Below, piece after piece: positions 18,566 through 27,385 of a stretch of DNA of 64,000 bases (positions are counted from its first letter, which is position 1; every line of letters starts with the position of its first letter). A program made the position numbers and the translations under genes. The notes below the pieces were generated by a model. It was not told where the DNA came from, did not search any database, and worked only from the letters and a program-made list of their open reading frames with translations. The DNA comes from Streptococcus mitis (GTDB taxonomy: Bacteria > Bacillota > Bacilli > Lactobacillales > Streptococcaceae), in the NCBI RefSeq assembly GCF_002860865.1, contig NZ_PKIE01000006.1, positions 1 through 64,000 of the forward strand, read 5' to 3'.

Positions 18566-18696
18566 TTAGCTAGTCCATTTAGATATTCATCTATATGGAC
18601 CACAATCAAAAATCTTAGCCACATAGATACAAACAAATTGCTTGAACTGTTTGCATCCATGGTGACATGTCTACAAACACTATCTAAAGTAGCTAA
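18566..18696 (-). promoter_or_regulatory. Mutually exclusive pairing segments of a predicted transcription attenuator
   Basis: In minus-strand RNA, segment C (18566-18585, UAUCUAAAUGGACUAGCUAA) has three alternative partners. It pairs with codons of the leader peptide (18681-18696, UUAGCUACUUUAGAUA), with GUCCAUAUAGAU (18589-18600) to make a local hairpin, and with UCCGUUUAG (18529-18537), the 5' arm of the terminator, to make an antiterminator. A further switch uses CAAACA at 18648-18653, which can pair with UGUUUG on either side (18674-18679 or 18630-18635). No T-box consensus is present. Confidence 0.6.
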
Positions 18697-18739
18697 AGTA
18701 AAAGTTTTGATTCATCGTTACAGCTTGTTTCTTATTCAT
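18680..18739 (-). CDS. Putative aromatic-rich leader peptide of trpXYZ
   Basis: A 19-residue frame, MNKKQAVTMNQNFYFSYFR, begins about 26 nt after the predicted transcription start. Five of its last seven residues are Phe or Tyr, the layout expected of an attenuation leader peptide that senses charged tRNA-Phe or tRNA-Tyr. The ribosome site is weak (AAAAAGAA). The Tyr/Phe codons overlap a segment complementary to the downstream antiterminator. Translation is inferred. Confidence 0.5.
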   Translation of the reverse strand: MNKKQAVTMNQNFYFSYFR

Positions 18740-18771
18740 TTCTTTTTCTGCTTTCTTTTTTGATGTTTCCT

Positions 18772-18800
18772 ATCTTACCACCTTTTTTATCAGCTGTCAA
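18772..18800 (-). promoter_or_regulatory. trpXYZ promoter
   Basis: Minus strand TTGACA (18800-18795), 17-bp spacer, TAAGAT (18777-18772). It lies about 400 bp upstream of trpX, leaving a long leader with the attenuator. Confidence 0.8.
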
Positions 18801-18848
18801 GAATATTTCAGAATTTTTTAAAATTTTTTCATAATTCTTTCAATTCTT

Positions 18849-18977
18849 TTAGGATAATTTCAAAGATTTGCCCATTAGATAAAATAGAACGATTTGAAGA
18901 CTTTTATGGTATTCAGTTGTACTAGAGTTTTTTAAAAGTGTTTTGATGGCTTGTATTTCTTCTTTAGTTGATTTCAT
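18849..18977 (-). pseudogene. N-terminal remnant of an IS630-like transposase
   Basis: A 42-residue frame reads MKSTKEEIQAIKTLLKNSS...HKSLQIVLFYLMGKSLKLS and then stops. The pattern KTLLKNSSTTEYHKSLQIVLFYLMGKS resembles the start of the helix-turn-helix domain of IS630-family transposases; the rest is absent. The region from here to mleS holds no other recognisable gene. Confidence 0.4.
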
Positions 18978-19179
18978 ATCACTATTATATAATGCGTTTT
19001 GATTTTAGTATAGTATTAAACTGACTCTTGGCAGTCGGACAAAAAATCGACAGTTATTTTATACTGTTTAAAACCAATAGTCAATACGACAATCTCTTTA
19101 CTTTTCGGTTATCAACTCTGTAGATTGCTAACATATCCAAAATAAGCCAAGTATCCCGAGGATAGGCAACAGAAATGAA

Positions 19180-20805
19180 TTATTTATACTCTGGATACCA
19201 CTTCAAATCACGAACTGCTTTGGCCATATCTGTTTCCTTAGCACGTGCAAGACCTTGCTCTTGTGCTTTTTTAGCGACTGCTTCTGCTACTTTAATAGAA
19301 ACATCTGCTACATACTTGAATGGTGGCAAGACAGGAGCTCCTGGTTGGCCTGGATTGACAATACCACTCAATGAATGCGCCGCTGCTCCAATCATTTCAT
19401 CAGTCAAAAGACTTGCTTCAGAAGCCAGCATACCTAGACCAAGACCTGGGTAAATCAGGGCATTATTTGCTTGACCAATCACATAGTCTACACCTTTATA
19501 AGAAACCGTATCAGCAGGAATTCCTGTGGCAACAAAAGCTTTGCCATCTGACCATTCAATCAAATCTTTGGCGCTAGCTTCTGCCAATTTAGTTGGATTT
19601 GACAAAGGGAAGATCATTGGACGTTCTGTGTTTTCACACATAGCTTCTACTATTTCTTTAGTGAAGGTATTAGGCTGAGTTGAAGTTCCTACAAGAATGG
19701 TTGGCTTCACAGTCTTCACTACTTCAAGCAGATCAGTCAACTTATCTGCGTTACTAAAGTCAGCACGTTTCTTAGCAAATGGTTTTTGCTCTGGTGTCAA
19801 GTCATCCATGTCATCAAAGAGAAGACCTTGTTTATCAACCATAAAGAAACGTTTATAGGCTTCTTCTTCAGAAAGACCTTCACTTACCATTTCACGAAGA
19901 ACACGAGAGGCAATTCCTGCACCCGCAGTACCACCACCATAGCAGAGATAAACCTGATCTGTTAATTTTTCACCACTAATATCCAGCGAACCAAAGATAC
20001 CACCCAAGGTAACGATTCCTGTACCTTGAATATCATCATTAAAGGTCGGAATTTGTTTCCGGTATTTTTCAAGAATATTGGCAGCATTCAATCGACCAAA
20101 ATCTTCCCAGTGAAGGTAAAGTTTAGGAAAGAGACGTTCTGCTGTTTGAACAAATTGGTCAATGAAGTCGTAGTAACGATCTCCGCGGACCCGTTCGTGA
20201 CGATTTCCTAAGTAATTAGGATTGTTACGAAGTTCTTCACGGTTAGTCCCTGCATCAATGACTAAAGGAAGGACCATTGAAGGATCGATTCCAGCAGCAG
20301 CCGTATAGACCATCAATTTCCCAACAGAAATATCGACACCATTTGTTCCCCAGTCGCCAATTCCAAGGATTCCTTCTGCATCTGTTACAACAATGAGACG
20401 AATCTCGCGACCCCCGGCAGCGTTTTTCAAAGTAGCTTCAATATTTTCAGGATGATTAATATCAAGATATCCAGCATATTGGGGATCTACAAAAAGATCA
20501 CTATAACCTTCAATTGTATCTGCAATGGTTGGATCATATACAATTGGATTGAATTCTTCCAAATGTTGAGAAAAGAGGTAATAAAAAAGAGTCCTGTTGA
20601 TATTAAAAATTTCCATTAGGAAAAGACGTTTTTCCAAATCATTGGCTTTTGTTTGCATTTGTGCATAAGTTTGCGCCGCTTGTTCTTCAATCGTTTGAAC
20701 ATACGGTGGCAGTAAACCAATAAGGCCTAGTTCCTTTCGCTCCTCTAAGGTAAAGGCAGTACCTTTATTGAGGAAAGGATTGTTTAAAATATCATGTGCA
20801 GTCAT
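19180..20805 (-). CDS. mleS: Malolactic enzyme
   Basis: A 541-residue NAD- and Mn-dependent enzyme that decarboxylates L-malate directly to L-lactate, consuming a proton and protecting against acid. The N-terminus ([17 protein letters not shown]), the block [20 protein letters not shown], the metal-site segment [14 protein letters not shown] and the NAD fold [14 protein letters not shown] match malic/malolactic enzymes; the overall sequence follows the lactococcal MleS pattern rather than the NADP malic enzyme. An AAGGAGGTTGC ribosome site precedes the ATG. A LysR gene, the usual MleR partner, lies nearby, but no malate permease gene is next to it. Confidence 0.88.
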   Translation of the reverse strand: MTAHDILNNPFLNKGTAFTLEERKELGLIGLLPPYVQTIEEQAAQTYAQMQTKANDLEKRLFLMEIFNINRTLFYYLFSQHLEEFNPIVYDPTIADTIEGYSDLFVDPQYAGYLDINHPENIEATLKNAAGGREIRLIVVTDAEGILGIGDWGTNGVDISVGKLMVYTAAAGIDPSMVLPLVIDAGTNREELRNNPNYLGNRHERVRGDRYYDFIDQFVQTAERLFPKLYLHWEDFGRLNAANILEKYRKQIPTFNDDIQGTGIVTLGGIFGSLDISGEKLTDQVYLCYGGGTAGAGIASRVLREMVSEGLSEEEAYKRFFMVDKQGLLFDDMDDLTPEQKPFAKKRADFSNADKLTDLLEVVKTVKPTILVGTSTQPNTFTKEIVEAMCENTERPMIFPLSNPTKLAEASAKDLIEWSDGKAFVATGIPADTVSYKGVDYVIGQANNALIYPGLGLGMLASEASLLTDEMIGAAAHSLSGIVNPGQPGAPVLPPFKYVADVSIKVAEAVAKKAQEQGLARAKETDMAKAVRDLKWYPEYK

Positions 20806-20828
20806 AGTGCAACCTCCTTTTTATTTAT

Positions 20829-20862
20829 ATTATACCACATGAAACGAATTGTTCATGAAACG
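20829..20862 (-). promoter_or_regulatory. mleS promoter with direct-repeat operator candidate
   Basis: Minus strand extended -10 TGGTATAAT (TATAAT at 20834-20829). The direct repeat CATGAAACG (plus strand, 20838-20846 and 20854-20862, 16 bp apart) covers the spacer and -35 region; the distal copy includes the palindrome TTCATGAA. A repressor or activator here would control polymerase entry. Confidence 0.5.
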
Positions 20863-21062
20863 TTGTTGTTTAAATAATATAATTGTATACGCATATGTTA
20901 TAATGAGTCTACGAGAACAATTTCTAATAGGCTCTTTTATACTTAAAACACTATTATTGATAATACTTTAAGTTGTTATATTTTATAAATTTCTGAACTC
21001 ATCAAACTCTCGATGATCACTCTTTACTAAAAGTTTCGAGTAAAATAAACCAATCATACAAA

Positions 21063-21091
21063 TTGACAATCCTAATTAAAATAAATATCAT
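21063..21091 (+). promoter_or_regulatory. Promoter of the XRE regulator gene
   Basis: TTGACA (21063-21068), 17-bp spacer and TATCAT (21086-21091), about 70 bp before the XRE start. The rest of 20863-21163 is AT-rich with no gene that I can see. Confidence 0.65.
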
Positions 21092-21163
21092 ATAGGTATG
21101 TTATGTAATACTTTGTATTTTTTAAGGTGTTTTTTTGTCATATAAAACTTGTATTCTATTTAT

Positions 21164-21514
21164 ATGACAACTAAAAACTATTTACAACAATATATTTCCC
21201 AAAAAGTGAAATATTTTCGAACTCAGAATAAAATGAGCCAGGAAGAACTTTCGGAACAAGCAGGACTCGGGCTTAAGTATATCAATCAACTTGAAAACCA
21301 AAATGTGAATCTGACCATTCACAGTCTTGAAAAAGTGATTGACGCCCTAGAAATGACCCCAGAGGAATTTTTCAATTTTGATAGCCTTGAATCAACCTCT
21401 GATAAGAGTGACAATCTTTCACTCAAAAGAATCAACATGAAGATTAAACAGCTCCCTATTGATAAACGAGAAAAGATGTTGGTCATTTTTGAGAGTATCT
21501 TAGATAATCTTTGA
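21164..21514 (+). CDS. XRE-family transcriptional regulator
   Basis: A 116-residue protein with an N-terminal Cro/C1 helix-turn-helix (MSQEELSEQAGLGLKYINQLE, about 29-49) and a C-terminal helical tail after the EEFFNF motif. It is clearly homologous to the repressor at 58827 in the integrated element (shared LSxQAGLGxKxIxxxEN...IHxLEKVxxALxMTxExFFNF). No good ribosome site is visible before ATG 21164. It lies between mleS and the LysR gene and may be a relic of another element or a local regulator. Confidence 0.82.
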   Translation: MTTKNYLQQYISQKVKYFRTQNKMSQEELSEQAGLGLKYINQLENQNVNLTIHSLEKVIDALEMTPEEFFNFDSLESTSDKSDNLSLKRINMKIKQLPIDKREKMLVIFESILDNL

Positions 21515-21641
21515 GATCCCTGACTCACTTACATTTTAACTGGTGAATACTCGTATAGTCAAATTGTAGGATACGGATAAAAATTATTTATCTGCTGTTT
21601 TCCACTTATTTTCCTTCTCCAACTAATGAAAGTGAGCCCAT

Positions 21642-22520
21642 ATGAATTTAAAAGATCTACAATATTTTTATGACCTCTGCCAGCTTCAATCCTATACGGA
21701 AGTAGCAAAACAACATAAAGTCAGCCAACCATCTATTTCTTATGCTATCAAGCGCTTAGAGGAATCCTTTAACTGCAAATTGATTCACCATGACCCCTCG
21801 CATCGTTCCTTCAAGCTAACTCCTCAAGGACAAATCCTTCTAAAGCATACAGAACTGATTTTACCTGAGGTCATTTCTACTCGCAAAGAAATTAATCGCT
21901 CCTTGGCACAATACTCTACTGTAGGATTCCCTCCTATTATCATTCAGTATCTCTTTGCTGTCTTAAACGAAAAAGATAAATTCGATTTTTTAAAAAAGGT
22001 ACGCCCTATCCGCGGTGGCTCCGTGGAGTTATTAAACCTTCTCATCAAAGGAGACCTTGATGCAAGCCTACTCGGTTTGATTGAACCTCTCAACTATCCT
22101 TCAATAGAGTCACACGAGCTATTTCATAAAGAACTATATGTCGTTTTATCTAAGAACCATCCTTTTGCCACTGCTCCTTCCCTCGCTTTTGAAGAATTAG
22201 CAGATCAATCCTTTATACTCTTAGACGAACACTTTGTTCACCTGAAAGCTTTTGAAACGCTTAATCAAAAGTATCAAAACAAGGCAGAAATATTCTTTAA
22301 GACTGATGACATTGCCATCCTTAAAGAACTTTTAAAGAAAGGGATTAGCCTTAGTTTACTGGCTGATATCGCACTTTCTGATGAAGATGATGATTTAATA
22401 AAAATTCCTCTTATACCGAAGGACAAGATAACTTTTACAGTTTATTACGCTTACCTTAAATCAGCTACACCGTCATCAGAAGTAGAAGCCTTATTTAATC
22501 TCCTTAAATCATATGAATAG
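21642..22520 (+). CDS. mleR: LysR-family transcriptional regulator, MleR-like
   Basis: A 292-residue LysR regulator with the N-terminal winged helix (MNLKDLQYFYDLCQLQSYTEVAKQ and SQPSISYAIKRLEESF) and a C-terminal two-lobed effector domain. LysR proteins next to malolactic genes are malate-responsive activators (MleR), and this identity is inferred from position. It is transcribed divergently from mleS, with the XRE gene in between. A strong terminator follows. Confidence 0.75.
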   Translation: MNLKDLQYFYDLCQLQSYTEVAKQHKVSQPSISYAIKRLEESFNCKLIHHDPSHRSFKLTPQGQILLKHTELILPEVISTRKEINRSLAQYSTVGFPPIIIQYLFAVLNEKDKFDFLKKVRPIRGGSVELLNLLIKGDLDASLLGLIEPLNYPSIESHELFHKELYVVLSKNHPFATAPSLAFEELADQSFILLDEHFVHLKAFETLNQKYQNKAEIFFKTDDIAILKELLKKGISLSLLADIALSDEDDDLIKIPLIPKDKITFTVYYAYLKSATPSSEVEALFNLLKSYE

Positions 22521-22562
22521 AAAAAACTCTAACTATCAATGAACTGATAGCTAGAGTTTTTT
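22521..22562. terminator. Terminator after mleR
   Basis: AAAAACTCTAaCTATCA and TGATAGCTAGAGTTTTT arms with a 6-nt loop and T-run; good on the plus strand and also A/T-flanked on the minus strand. Confidence 0.85.
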
Positions 22563-22576
22563 ACATTGTAGATATT

Positions 22577-22692
22577 ATACTCAATGAAAATCAAAAAGCA
22601 AACTAGGAAGCTAGCCGCAGGCTGCTCAAAACAGTGTTTTGAGGTTGTAGATAGAGCTGACGTGGTTTGAATTTAATTTTCGAAGAGTATTA
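22577..22692 (-). repeat. BOX element, minus orientation
   Basis: A boxC-partial boxB-boxA unit from ATACTCAATGAAAATC to TTTTCGAAGAGTATTA, including CTCAAAACAGTGTTTTGAG, a boxB hairpin. A RUP element follows after 2 bp. Confidence 0.88.
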
Positions 22693-22694
22693 GA

Positions 22695-22802
22695 CTATAG
22701 TAGATTGAAGCTAGAGTAATACGCCGCGACTTCTAAACCTTTTCTAGAAATTAATTTGACTTTCCTAATAAAGTTGTTCAGATTTTATTTCATCTCACTA
22801 TA
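22695..22802 (+). repeat. RUP-type element
   Basis: A unit of about 108 bp bounded by imperfect terminal inverted repeats (TATAGTAGATTGAA and the complement of TTCATCTCACTATA), with an internal TTCTAGAAATT and a GTTCAGATTTTATTT tail. RUP elements are non-autonomous repeats thought to be mobilised by IS630-Spn1 transposase. It lies right beside a BOX. Confidence 0.75.
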
Positions 22803-22836
22803 ATTCAATGATTTTCAAATCAGTCCAACAAAAAAA

Positions 22837-22879
22837 GGTTTATAATTTCCATAAAAGTTGACATGGAAATTATAAAACC
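22837..22879 (-). terminator. Terminator of the ami operon
   Basis: On the minus strand a 16-bp stem (ATAATTTCCAT / ATGGAAATTAT core, one bulged base) ends in TTTTTTT just beyond amiF. Confidence 0.88.
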
Positions 22880-22883
22880 ATTA

Positions 22884-23810
22884 TTAGTTTAGTCCTTGTT
22901 GGTAACGCGCCAATTCGGCTTGGTTGGCCCAAACATAGTGACCTGGACGGATTTCAACCATGGATGGTTTATCAGTCTCATAGTCGTGTTGACTTGGGTC
23001 GTAAACCTTCAAGACCTTCTTACGTTCCAAGATTGGATCTGGAATTGGAACCGCTGAAAGCAAGGCCTGAGTATATGGGTGAATTGGATTGTTAAACAAT
23101 TCTTCTGTTTCTGCAACCTCTACAATAACACCCTTGTAAATAACCGCGATACGATCTGAAATAAAGCGAACAACCGACAAGTCATGGGCGATGAAGAGAT
23201 AGGTCAAGCCGAGCTCTTTTTGGAATTTTTTGAGCAAGTTCAAGACTTGGGCACGCACAGAAACGTCCAAGGCTGAAATTGGCTCATCCGCAATAACAAA
23301 GTCTGGTTGCATGACCAAAGCACGGGCAATACCGATACGTTGACGTTGACCACCTGAAAACTCATGAGGGTAACGAGTCAAGTGCTCAGCAAGAAGCCCC
23401 ACTTCACGGATAATATTTTTAACTTTCTCTTTACGTTCTTCTTCATCTTTGAACAGATGATGATTATAAAGACCTTCAGAAATAATATAATCAACAGTCG
23501 CACGTTCATTCAAACTTGCTGCAGGGTCTTGGAAAATCATCTGGATACGACGAATCAATTCCGCAGCTTGTTCACGAGATTTCTTACCATTAATCTTTTG
23601 ACCATCAAAAATGATATCACCATTACTTGTGTCATTTAGACCAATGATCGCACGACCAATAGTTGTTTTCCCACTACCTGACTCACCTACAAGCGAGAAA
23701 GTTTCTCCCTTGTTGATAAAGAAGTTAGCATTTTTAACCGCAACAAACTTCTTACTTCCTTCACCGAAGGAAATTTCTAAATCTTTGATTTCTACTAATT
23801 TTTCAGACAT
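22884..23810 (-). CDS. amiF: Oligopeptide ABC transporter ATP-binding protein AmiF
   Basis: A 308-residue ATPase with Walker [11 protein letters not shown], signature [15 protein letters not shown], Walker B DFVIADEP and the C-terminal oligopeptide/dipeptide transporter extension ([16 protein letters not shown]). ATG 23810 gives the pneumococcal length; upstream in-frame codons lie inside amiE and were not used. AmiF and AmiE power oligopeptide import through AmiC-AmiD, used for nutrition and for sensing peptides that influence competence. Confidence 0.93.
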   Translation of the reverse strand: MSEKLVEIKDLEISFGEGSKKFVAVKNANFFINKGETFSLVGESGSGKTTIGRAIIGLNDTSNGDIIFDGQKINGKKSREQAAELIRRIQMIFQDPAASLNERATVDYIISEGLYNHHLFKDEEERKEKVKNIIREVGLLAEHLTRYPHEFSGGQRQRIGIARALVMQPDFVIADEPISALDVSVRAQVLNLLKKFQKELGLTYLFIAHDLSVVRFISDRIAVIYKGVIVEVAETEELFNNPIHPYTQALLSAVPIPDPILERKKVLKVYDPSQHDYETDKPSMVEIRPGHYVWANQAELARYQQGLN

Positions 23811-23820
23811 TTCCTTCCTC

Positions 23821-24888
23821 CTAGTCAGCCAGATGGGCAAATCCCATTTTTTCACGAATCTTATCATGGAGATTTGCAATCACAGCTGGTTTTTCTACTT
23901 TTGGAGCATCCTCATGAAGTAGCCAAGTTTTAGCCCAATGTGTCTCTGATACTGAGAATTGAGGAGCTTTTTGTTCGAAGTCAATCTGCATTGCATAGTC
24001 AGAACGCAAGGCAAAGGCATCCCCTTTCAGGTCAGTATAAAGTGACGGAGGTGTTCCTGGGATTGAGTAAAGATCCCCTTTATCATCAGCAAGCTGAGGC
24101 AAGCTAGACAAGAGACTCCATGTATATGGATGGCGAGGGTCATAGAAGACTTCCTCAACAGTTCCATACTCAACGATTTCTCCTGCATACATAACCGCTA
24201 CCTTATCTGCAATACTTGCCACCACACCAAGGTCGTGAGTGATAAAGATTGTTGTGAAATGGTACTCATTTTGTAAAGATTTTAGCAAATCAATAATCTG
24301 TGCTTGGATGGTTACATCCAAGGCAGTCGTTGGCTCATCACAGATCAAGACATCAGGTCGACAGGCAAGGGCAATCGCAATAACGATACGTTGACGCATT
24401 CCTCCAGAATATTGGAATGGGTATTCATCAAAACGTCTATCTGCATCTGGAATTCCAACCTTATTCATGTAGTCAATGGCCAATTCTTTCGCTTCTTTAG
24501 CTGTTTTTCCTTGGTGTTTTACAATAACTTCTGTAATCTGACTACCAATTGTTTTAATTGGGTCCAAACTAGTCATTGGATCTTGGAAGATCGTCGCAAT
24601 CTTAGCCCCACGAATTTGTTCCCAATCCTTGTGAGAAGACAAGGCTGTCAAATCCTGACCACGGTAGTCAATACTTCCTTGGGCAATGCGACCATTTTCT
24701 TCAAGCATACCTGTGAAAGTCTTTGTCAAAACAGATTTTCCTGATCCTGACTCACCTACCAAGGCTAATACTTCTCCTTCAACTAGTTCAAGGGAAACGC
24801 CGCGAATAGCTGTCAATACTTTGTCACGAACGTCAAATTCCACGACAATATCGCGAGCAGTCAAAATTACATTTTTTTCTTTTGTCAT
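23821..24888 (-). CDS. amiE: Oligopeptide ABC transporter ATP-binding protein AmiE
   Basis: A 355-residue ATPase with Walker [11 protein letters not shown] near 45-54, signature [16 protein letters not shown] and Walker [14 protein letters not shown]. The longer C-terminal tail ([22 protein letters not shown]) is typical of DppD/OppD-type subunits. It is 10 bp upstream of amiF and 8 bp downstream of amiD. Confidence 0.93.
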   Translation of the reverse strand: MTKEKNVILTARDIVVEFDVRDKVLTAIRGVSLELVEGEVLALVGESGSGKSVLTKTFTGMLEENGRIAQGSIDYRGQDLTALSSHKDWEQIRGAKIATIFQDPMTSLDPIKTIGSQITEVIVKHQGKTAKEAKELAIDYMNKVGIPDADRRFDEYPFQYSGGMRQRIVIAIALACRPDVLICDEPTTALDVTIQAQIIDLLKSLQNEYHFTTIFITHDLGVVASIADKVAVMYAGEIVEYGTVEEVFYDPRHPYTWSLLSSLPQLADDKGDLYSIPGTPPSLYTDLKGDAFALRSDYAMQIDFEQKAPQFSVSETHWAKTWLLHEDAPKVEKPAVIANLHDKIREKMGFAHLAD

Positions 24889-24896
24889 TTCTACTC

Positions 24897-25823
24897 CTAT
24901 CTATGTGTACGTGGATCACTAGCATCCGCTAAGTTTTGACCAACTACGAAAAGGGACAAGGATACCAAGACAAGAGTTGTCAATGGAATCCAGAACAAGT
25001 AAGCATTAGTTGTTACGTTTTGTGAATAATCTGAAATCAAACGACCCAAACTTGGCACGGTAATCGGTAGTCCAAGACCGAAGAATGACAAGAAGGCTTC
25101 GTATGAGATAAAGCTTGGAAGCATTTGAGTCATGGTTGTCACAATAACAGATACCAATTGTGGCATAATATTTTTGGCAACAATCTTCAAGGTTGGTGTT
25201 CCCAAAGTGCGTGATGCCAAGTTGTATTCCAAATCACGGTAACGCAAGATTTGCACACGGATCATGAAGGCAATCCCAATCCATGTCGTCACACTCATGG
25301 CAAAAATCAGATTCCAGAATCCAGCTCCGATTGAGTAAGTCAAGACAATGACAATCAAAAGAGATGGAATGTTTGAGATGACGTTATAAACTTCCATCAT
25401 CACGCGGTCAACTGATTTTGAAATTCCCCAAATACCACCGACAAAAACACCGATAACCAAGTTAATTACTGTCGCAATCACAGAAATGAGGATAGAGTTA
25501 CGAGCTCCGAACCAGACACCGTCAAAGAGGGATTTACCGTTACTGTCTGTTCCGAACCAATGCTCAGCATTTGGCTTGATATAACGAGCACTAAAGTCGT
25601 TTACCTTGCTGACATCATTGAAATCAAACTTAGAAAACATTGGGTAGATGAAACTCATTAAAATGATAGCTACCAAGATTCCCAACATGACTACAGTTGA
25701 TTTCTTCTTCATAAATTGTCTAAACACTGAACCCCAGTATGAATAAGCTGGCGCATCAATGGCTTCAGAGGCAAAATCGTCACGTTTTACAAACTGAAAT
25801 TTTTCTTTATCGATTGTAGACAT
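24897..25823 (-). CDS. amiD: Oligopeptide ABC transporter permease AmiD
   Basis: A 308-residue permease with an N-terminal span after a soluble leader, then the inner-membrane binding-protein-dependent domain. The EAA loop ([21 protein letters not shown], about residues 206-226) is present. Its ATG overlaps the amiC stop region by one base. It pairs with AmiC to form the channel. Confidence 0.92.
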   Translation of the reverse strand: MSTIDKEKFQFVKRDDFASEAIDAPAYSYWGSVFRQFMKKKSTVVMLGILVAIILMSFIYPMFSKFDFNDVSKVNDFSARYIKPNAEHWFGTDSNGKSLFDGVWFGARNSILISVIATVINLVIGVFVGGIWGISKSVDRVMMEVYNVISNIPSLLIVIVLTYSIGAGFWNLIFAMSVTTWIGIAFMIRVQILRYRDLEYNLASRTLGTPTLKIVAKNIMPQLVSVIVTTMTQMLPSFISYEAFLSFFGLGLPITVPSLGRLISDYSQNVTTNAYLFWIPLTTLVLVSLSLFVVGQNLADASDPRTHR

Positions 25824-27319
25824 TATTTGCCTCCTTTCTCAGTCAATTTAATACGTGGGTCAATAATCGTCATCCAAATATCTCCCAAAAGAAGTGAGAA
25901 GATAGAAATACATGTAAAGATGAAGACAAGACCTACGACCATAGAGTTATTAGATGCTTTTACAGAGTCAATCAACATTTTACCCATACCTGGGAAGGCG
26001 AAGACTGTTTCAGTAAGGGTTGCACCACCGATAACCCCGATAACAGCACCAGGAATTCCTGAAACCAGCGGAACCATGGCATTTTTAAAGATGTGTTTGT
26101 TTGAAATTTCTTTTTCAGACAAACCTTTTGCACGAGCAAAACGAACAAAGTCCTGTGATTGCAAGTCAATCATGTAACGACGAATCCAAATAGCTGTACC
26201 AGGAGCCCCCAACAAACCAAGGATCACTGCTGGTAAAACGTAAGAACGCCAATCTCCAGCTCCCAAAATAGGGAATGAATCTGGAAGACCAATTGATGAT
26301 CCAATCAAACGAACAATGTAAACCAAGGCAATGGTTGGAAGGGCCATCAAGAAGGTCAAAAAACCTGTTGAGAAGCTATCAATCCAAGTGTTCTTGAAGC
26401 GAGCCATAGCTGAACCAAGCGGCACGGCAATCGCATAAGAAATCACCAAACCAATCAATCCAACGACAGCAGAGCTGGCAATCATAGAAGGATATTGGTA
26501 GTTACTTTCAGTAGCTGTATAAGGATCATCTTTTCCGTAGTTGGCTACTTCACGAGAATCAGCCTGACTAGGTGATTTGTAGGTTCTTGAGTAAATATTT
26601 ACAGAAGAAGTTTTCTTACCTGTTGGGAACTGAACTTGAGATGTTTTTGTTTGCCCTTGTCCTTGAGTAATAACCTGTAAAACAGGGCTATTAGCATAGG
26701 TTGGATAAGAGTCACCTAAATTAATGTTCACAAAGTTTTGATGCACAAATGGGAACTGACTGTTAAAGTACAAGAGATATTTGTGTTTAGTACCTGAACC
26801 AACCAAGGACCATCCGATAGCTGGATCATTTTCAAAACGAAGGTAACGTTTCAAGTCTGGATTTTCAGGGTCTTGGATTTTATTAGTATGGTCAATGTCA
26901 ATCAAGTTAGCATAGAAGTGAAAAACACGTTCAAAAATTGGGATTTCACGAGTAGCGTAGAATTGGCCACTTTCAGTAAATTCTCCCAAGGTCCAACCAT
27001 GACCGATTTGTTTGATGTATTTTTCATAGATAGCCTTGTTGGTGTCATTAGCTTCAACGGTTACAGAAGCATCCATCTGGCTAGCTTTTTCTTGCAACTC
27101 TTTGGTATCGTAGTACTCGATATAGCCCATACGCTCATAAACAGTATTCTCATAGTTATCACGTTTATCAGCCGTTGTCGCAATCTTGTTATAGTTGGTA
27201 TCCTGTTTGAAAATCAATTTTCGAGGAACCATTGTATAGATAATCGTGTAAGTCAAAGTTGTTACTAAGAAGATAGAAACCAATGACCGCAAAACACGCA
27301 TAAAAATATATTTTTTCAT
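25823..27319 (-). CDS. amiC: Oligopeptide ABC transporter permease AmiC
   Basis: A 498-residue permease, longer than typical OppB because of a ~200-residue extracytoplasmic insertion between the first and second membrane spans (about residues 35-280). The C-terminal half holds five spans and the EAA loop ([21 protein letters not shown]). This insertion is the known layout of pneumococcal AmiC. An intercistronic stem-loop separates it from amiA. Confidence 0.92.
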   Translation of the reverse strand: MKKYIFMRVLRSLVSIFLVTTLTYTIIYTMVPRKLIFKQDTNYNKIATTADKRDNYENTVYERMGYIEYYDTKELQEKASQMDASVTVEANDTNKAIYEKYIKQIGHGWTLGEFTESGQFYATREIPIFERVFHFYANLIDIDHTNKIQDPENPDLKRYLRFENDPAIGWSLVGSGTKHKYLLYFNSQFPFVHQNFVNINLGDSYPTYANSPVLQVITQGQGQTKTSQVQFPTGKKTSSVNIYSRTYKSPSQADSREVANYGKDDPYTATESNYQYPSMIASSAVVGLIGLVISYAIAVPLGSAMARFKNTWIDSFSTGFLTFLMALPTIALVYIVRLIGSSIGLPDSFPILGAGDWRSYVLPAVILGLLGAPGTAIWIRRYMIDLQSQDFVRFARAKGLSEKEISNKHIFKNAMVPLVSGIPGAVIGVIGGATLTETVFAFPGMGKMLIDSVKASNNSMVVGLVFIFTCISIFSLLLGDIWMTIIDPRIKLTEKGGK

Positions 27320-27343
27320 ATCATTTCCTTTAAAAATCCCAAA

Positions 27344-27373
27344 AGAACCTTCTCCTCATGGAGAGAAAGTTCT
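27344..27373 (-). terminator. Intercistronic stem-loop between amiA and amiC
   Basis: On the minus strand AGAACTTTCTC pairs with GAGAAGGTTCT around a short loop, followed by TTTTGGGATTTTTA. The imperfect T-run suggests a partial terminator or mRNA-processing hairpin that makes the binding protein more abundant than the permease. Confidence 0.7.
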
Positions 27374-27385
27374 ATTGAAAATTAT

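Noticed and set aside
18559..18660. Second leader frame (33 codons, MDANSSSNLF...)
   Set aside because: It has no ribosome site and its path runs through the pairing segments; it is more likely chance reading of the structured leader.
18508..18766. T-box riboswitch for trpXYZ
   Set aside because: The conserved AGGGTGGNACCGCG antiterminator sequence is absent on the minus strand, and no stem I specifier loop could be drawn; the peptide-coupled attenuator explains the segments better.
18981..19179. Additional gene between the IS630-like remnant and mleS
   Set aside because: The stretch is AT-rich with frequent stops in all frames and shows no ribosome site or clear structure.
24304..24744. 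Open frame opposite amiE
   Set aside because: It is a shadow of the amiE codons, with no ribosome site and no recognisable protein pattern.
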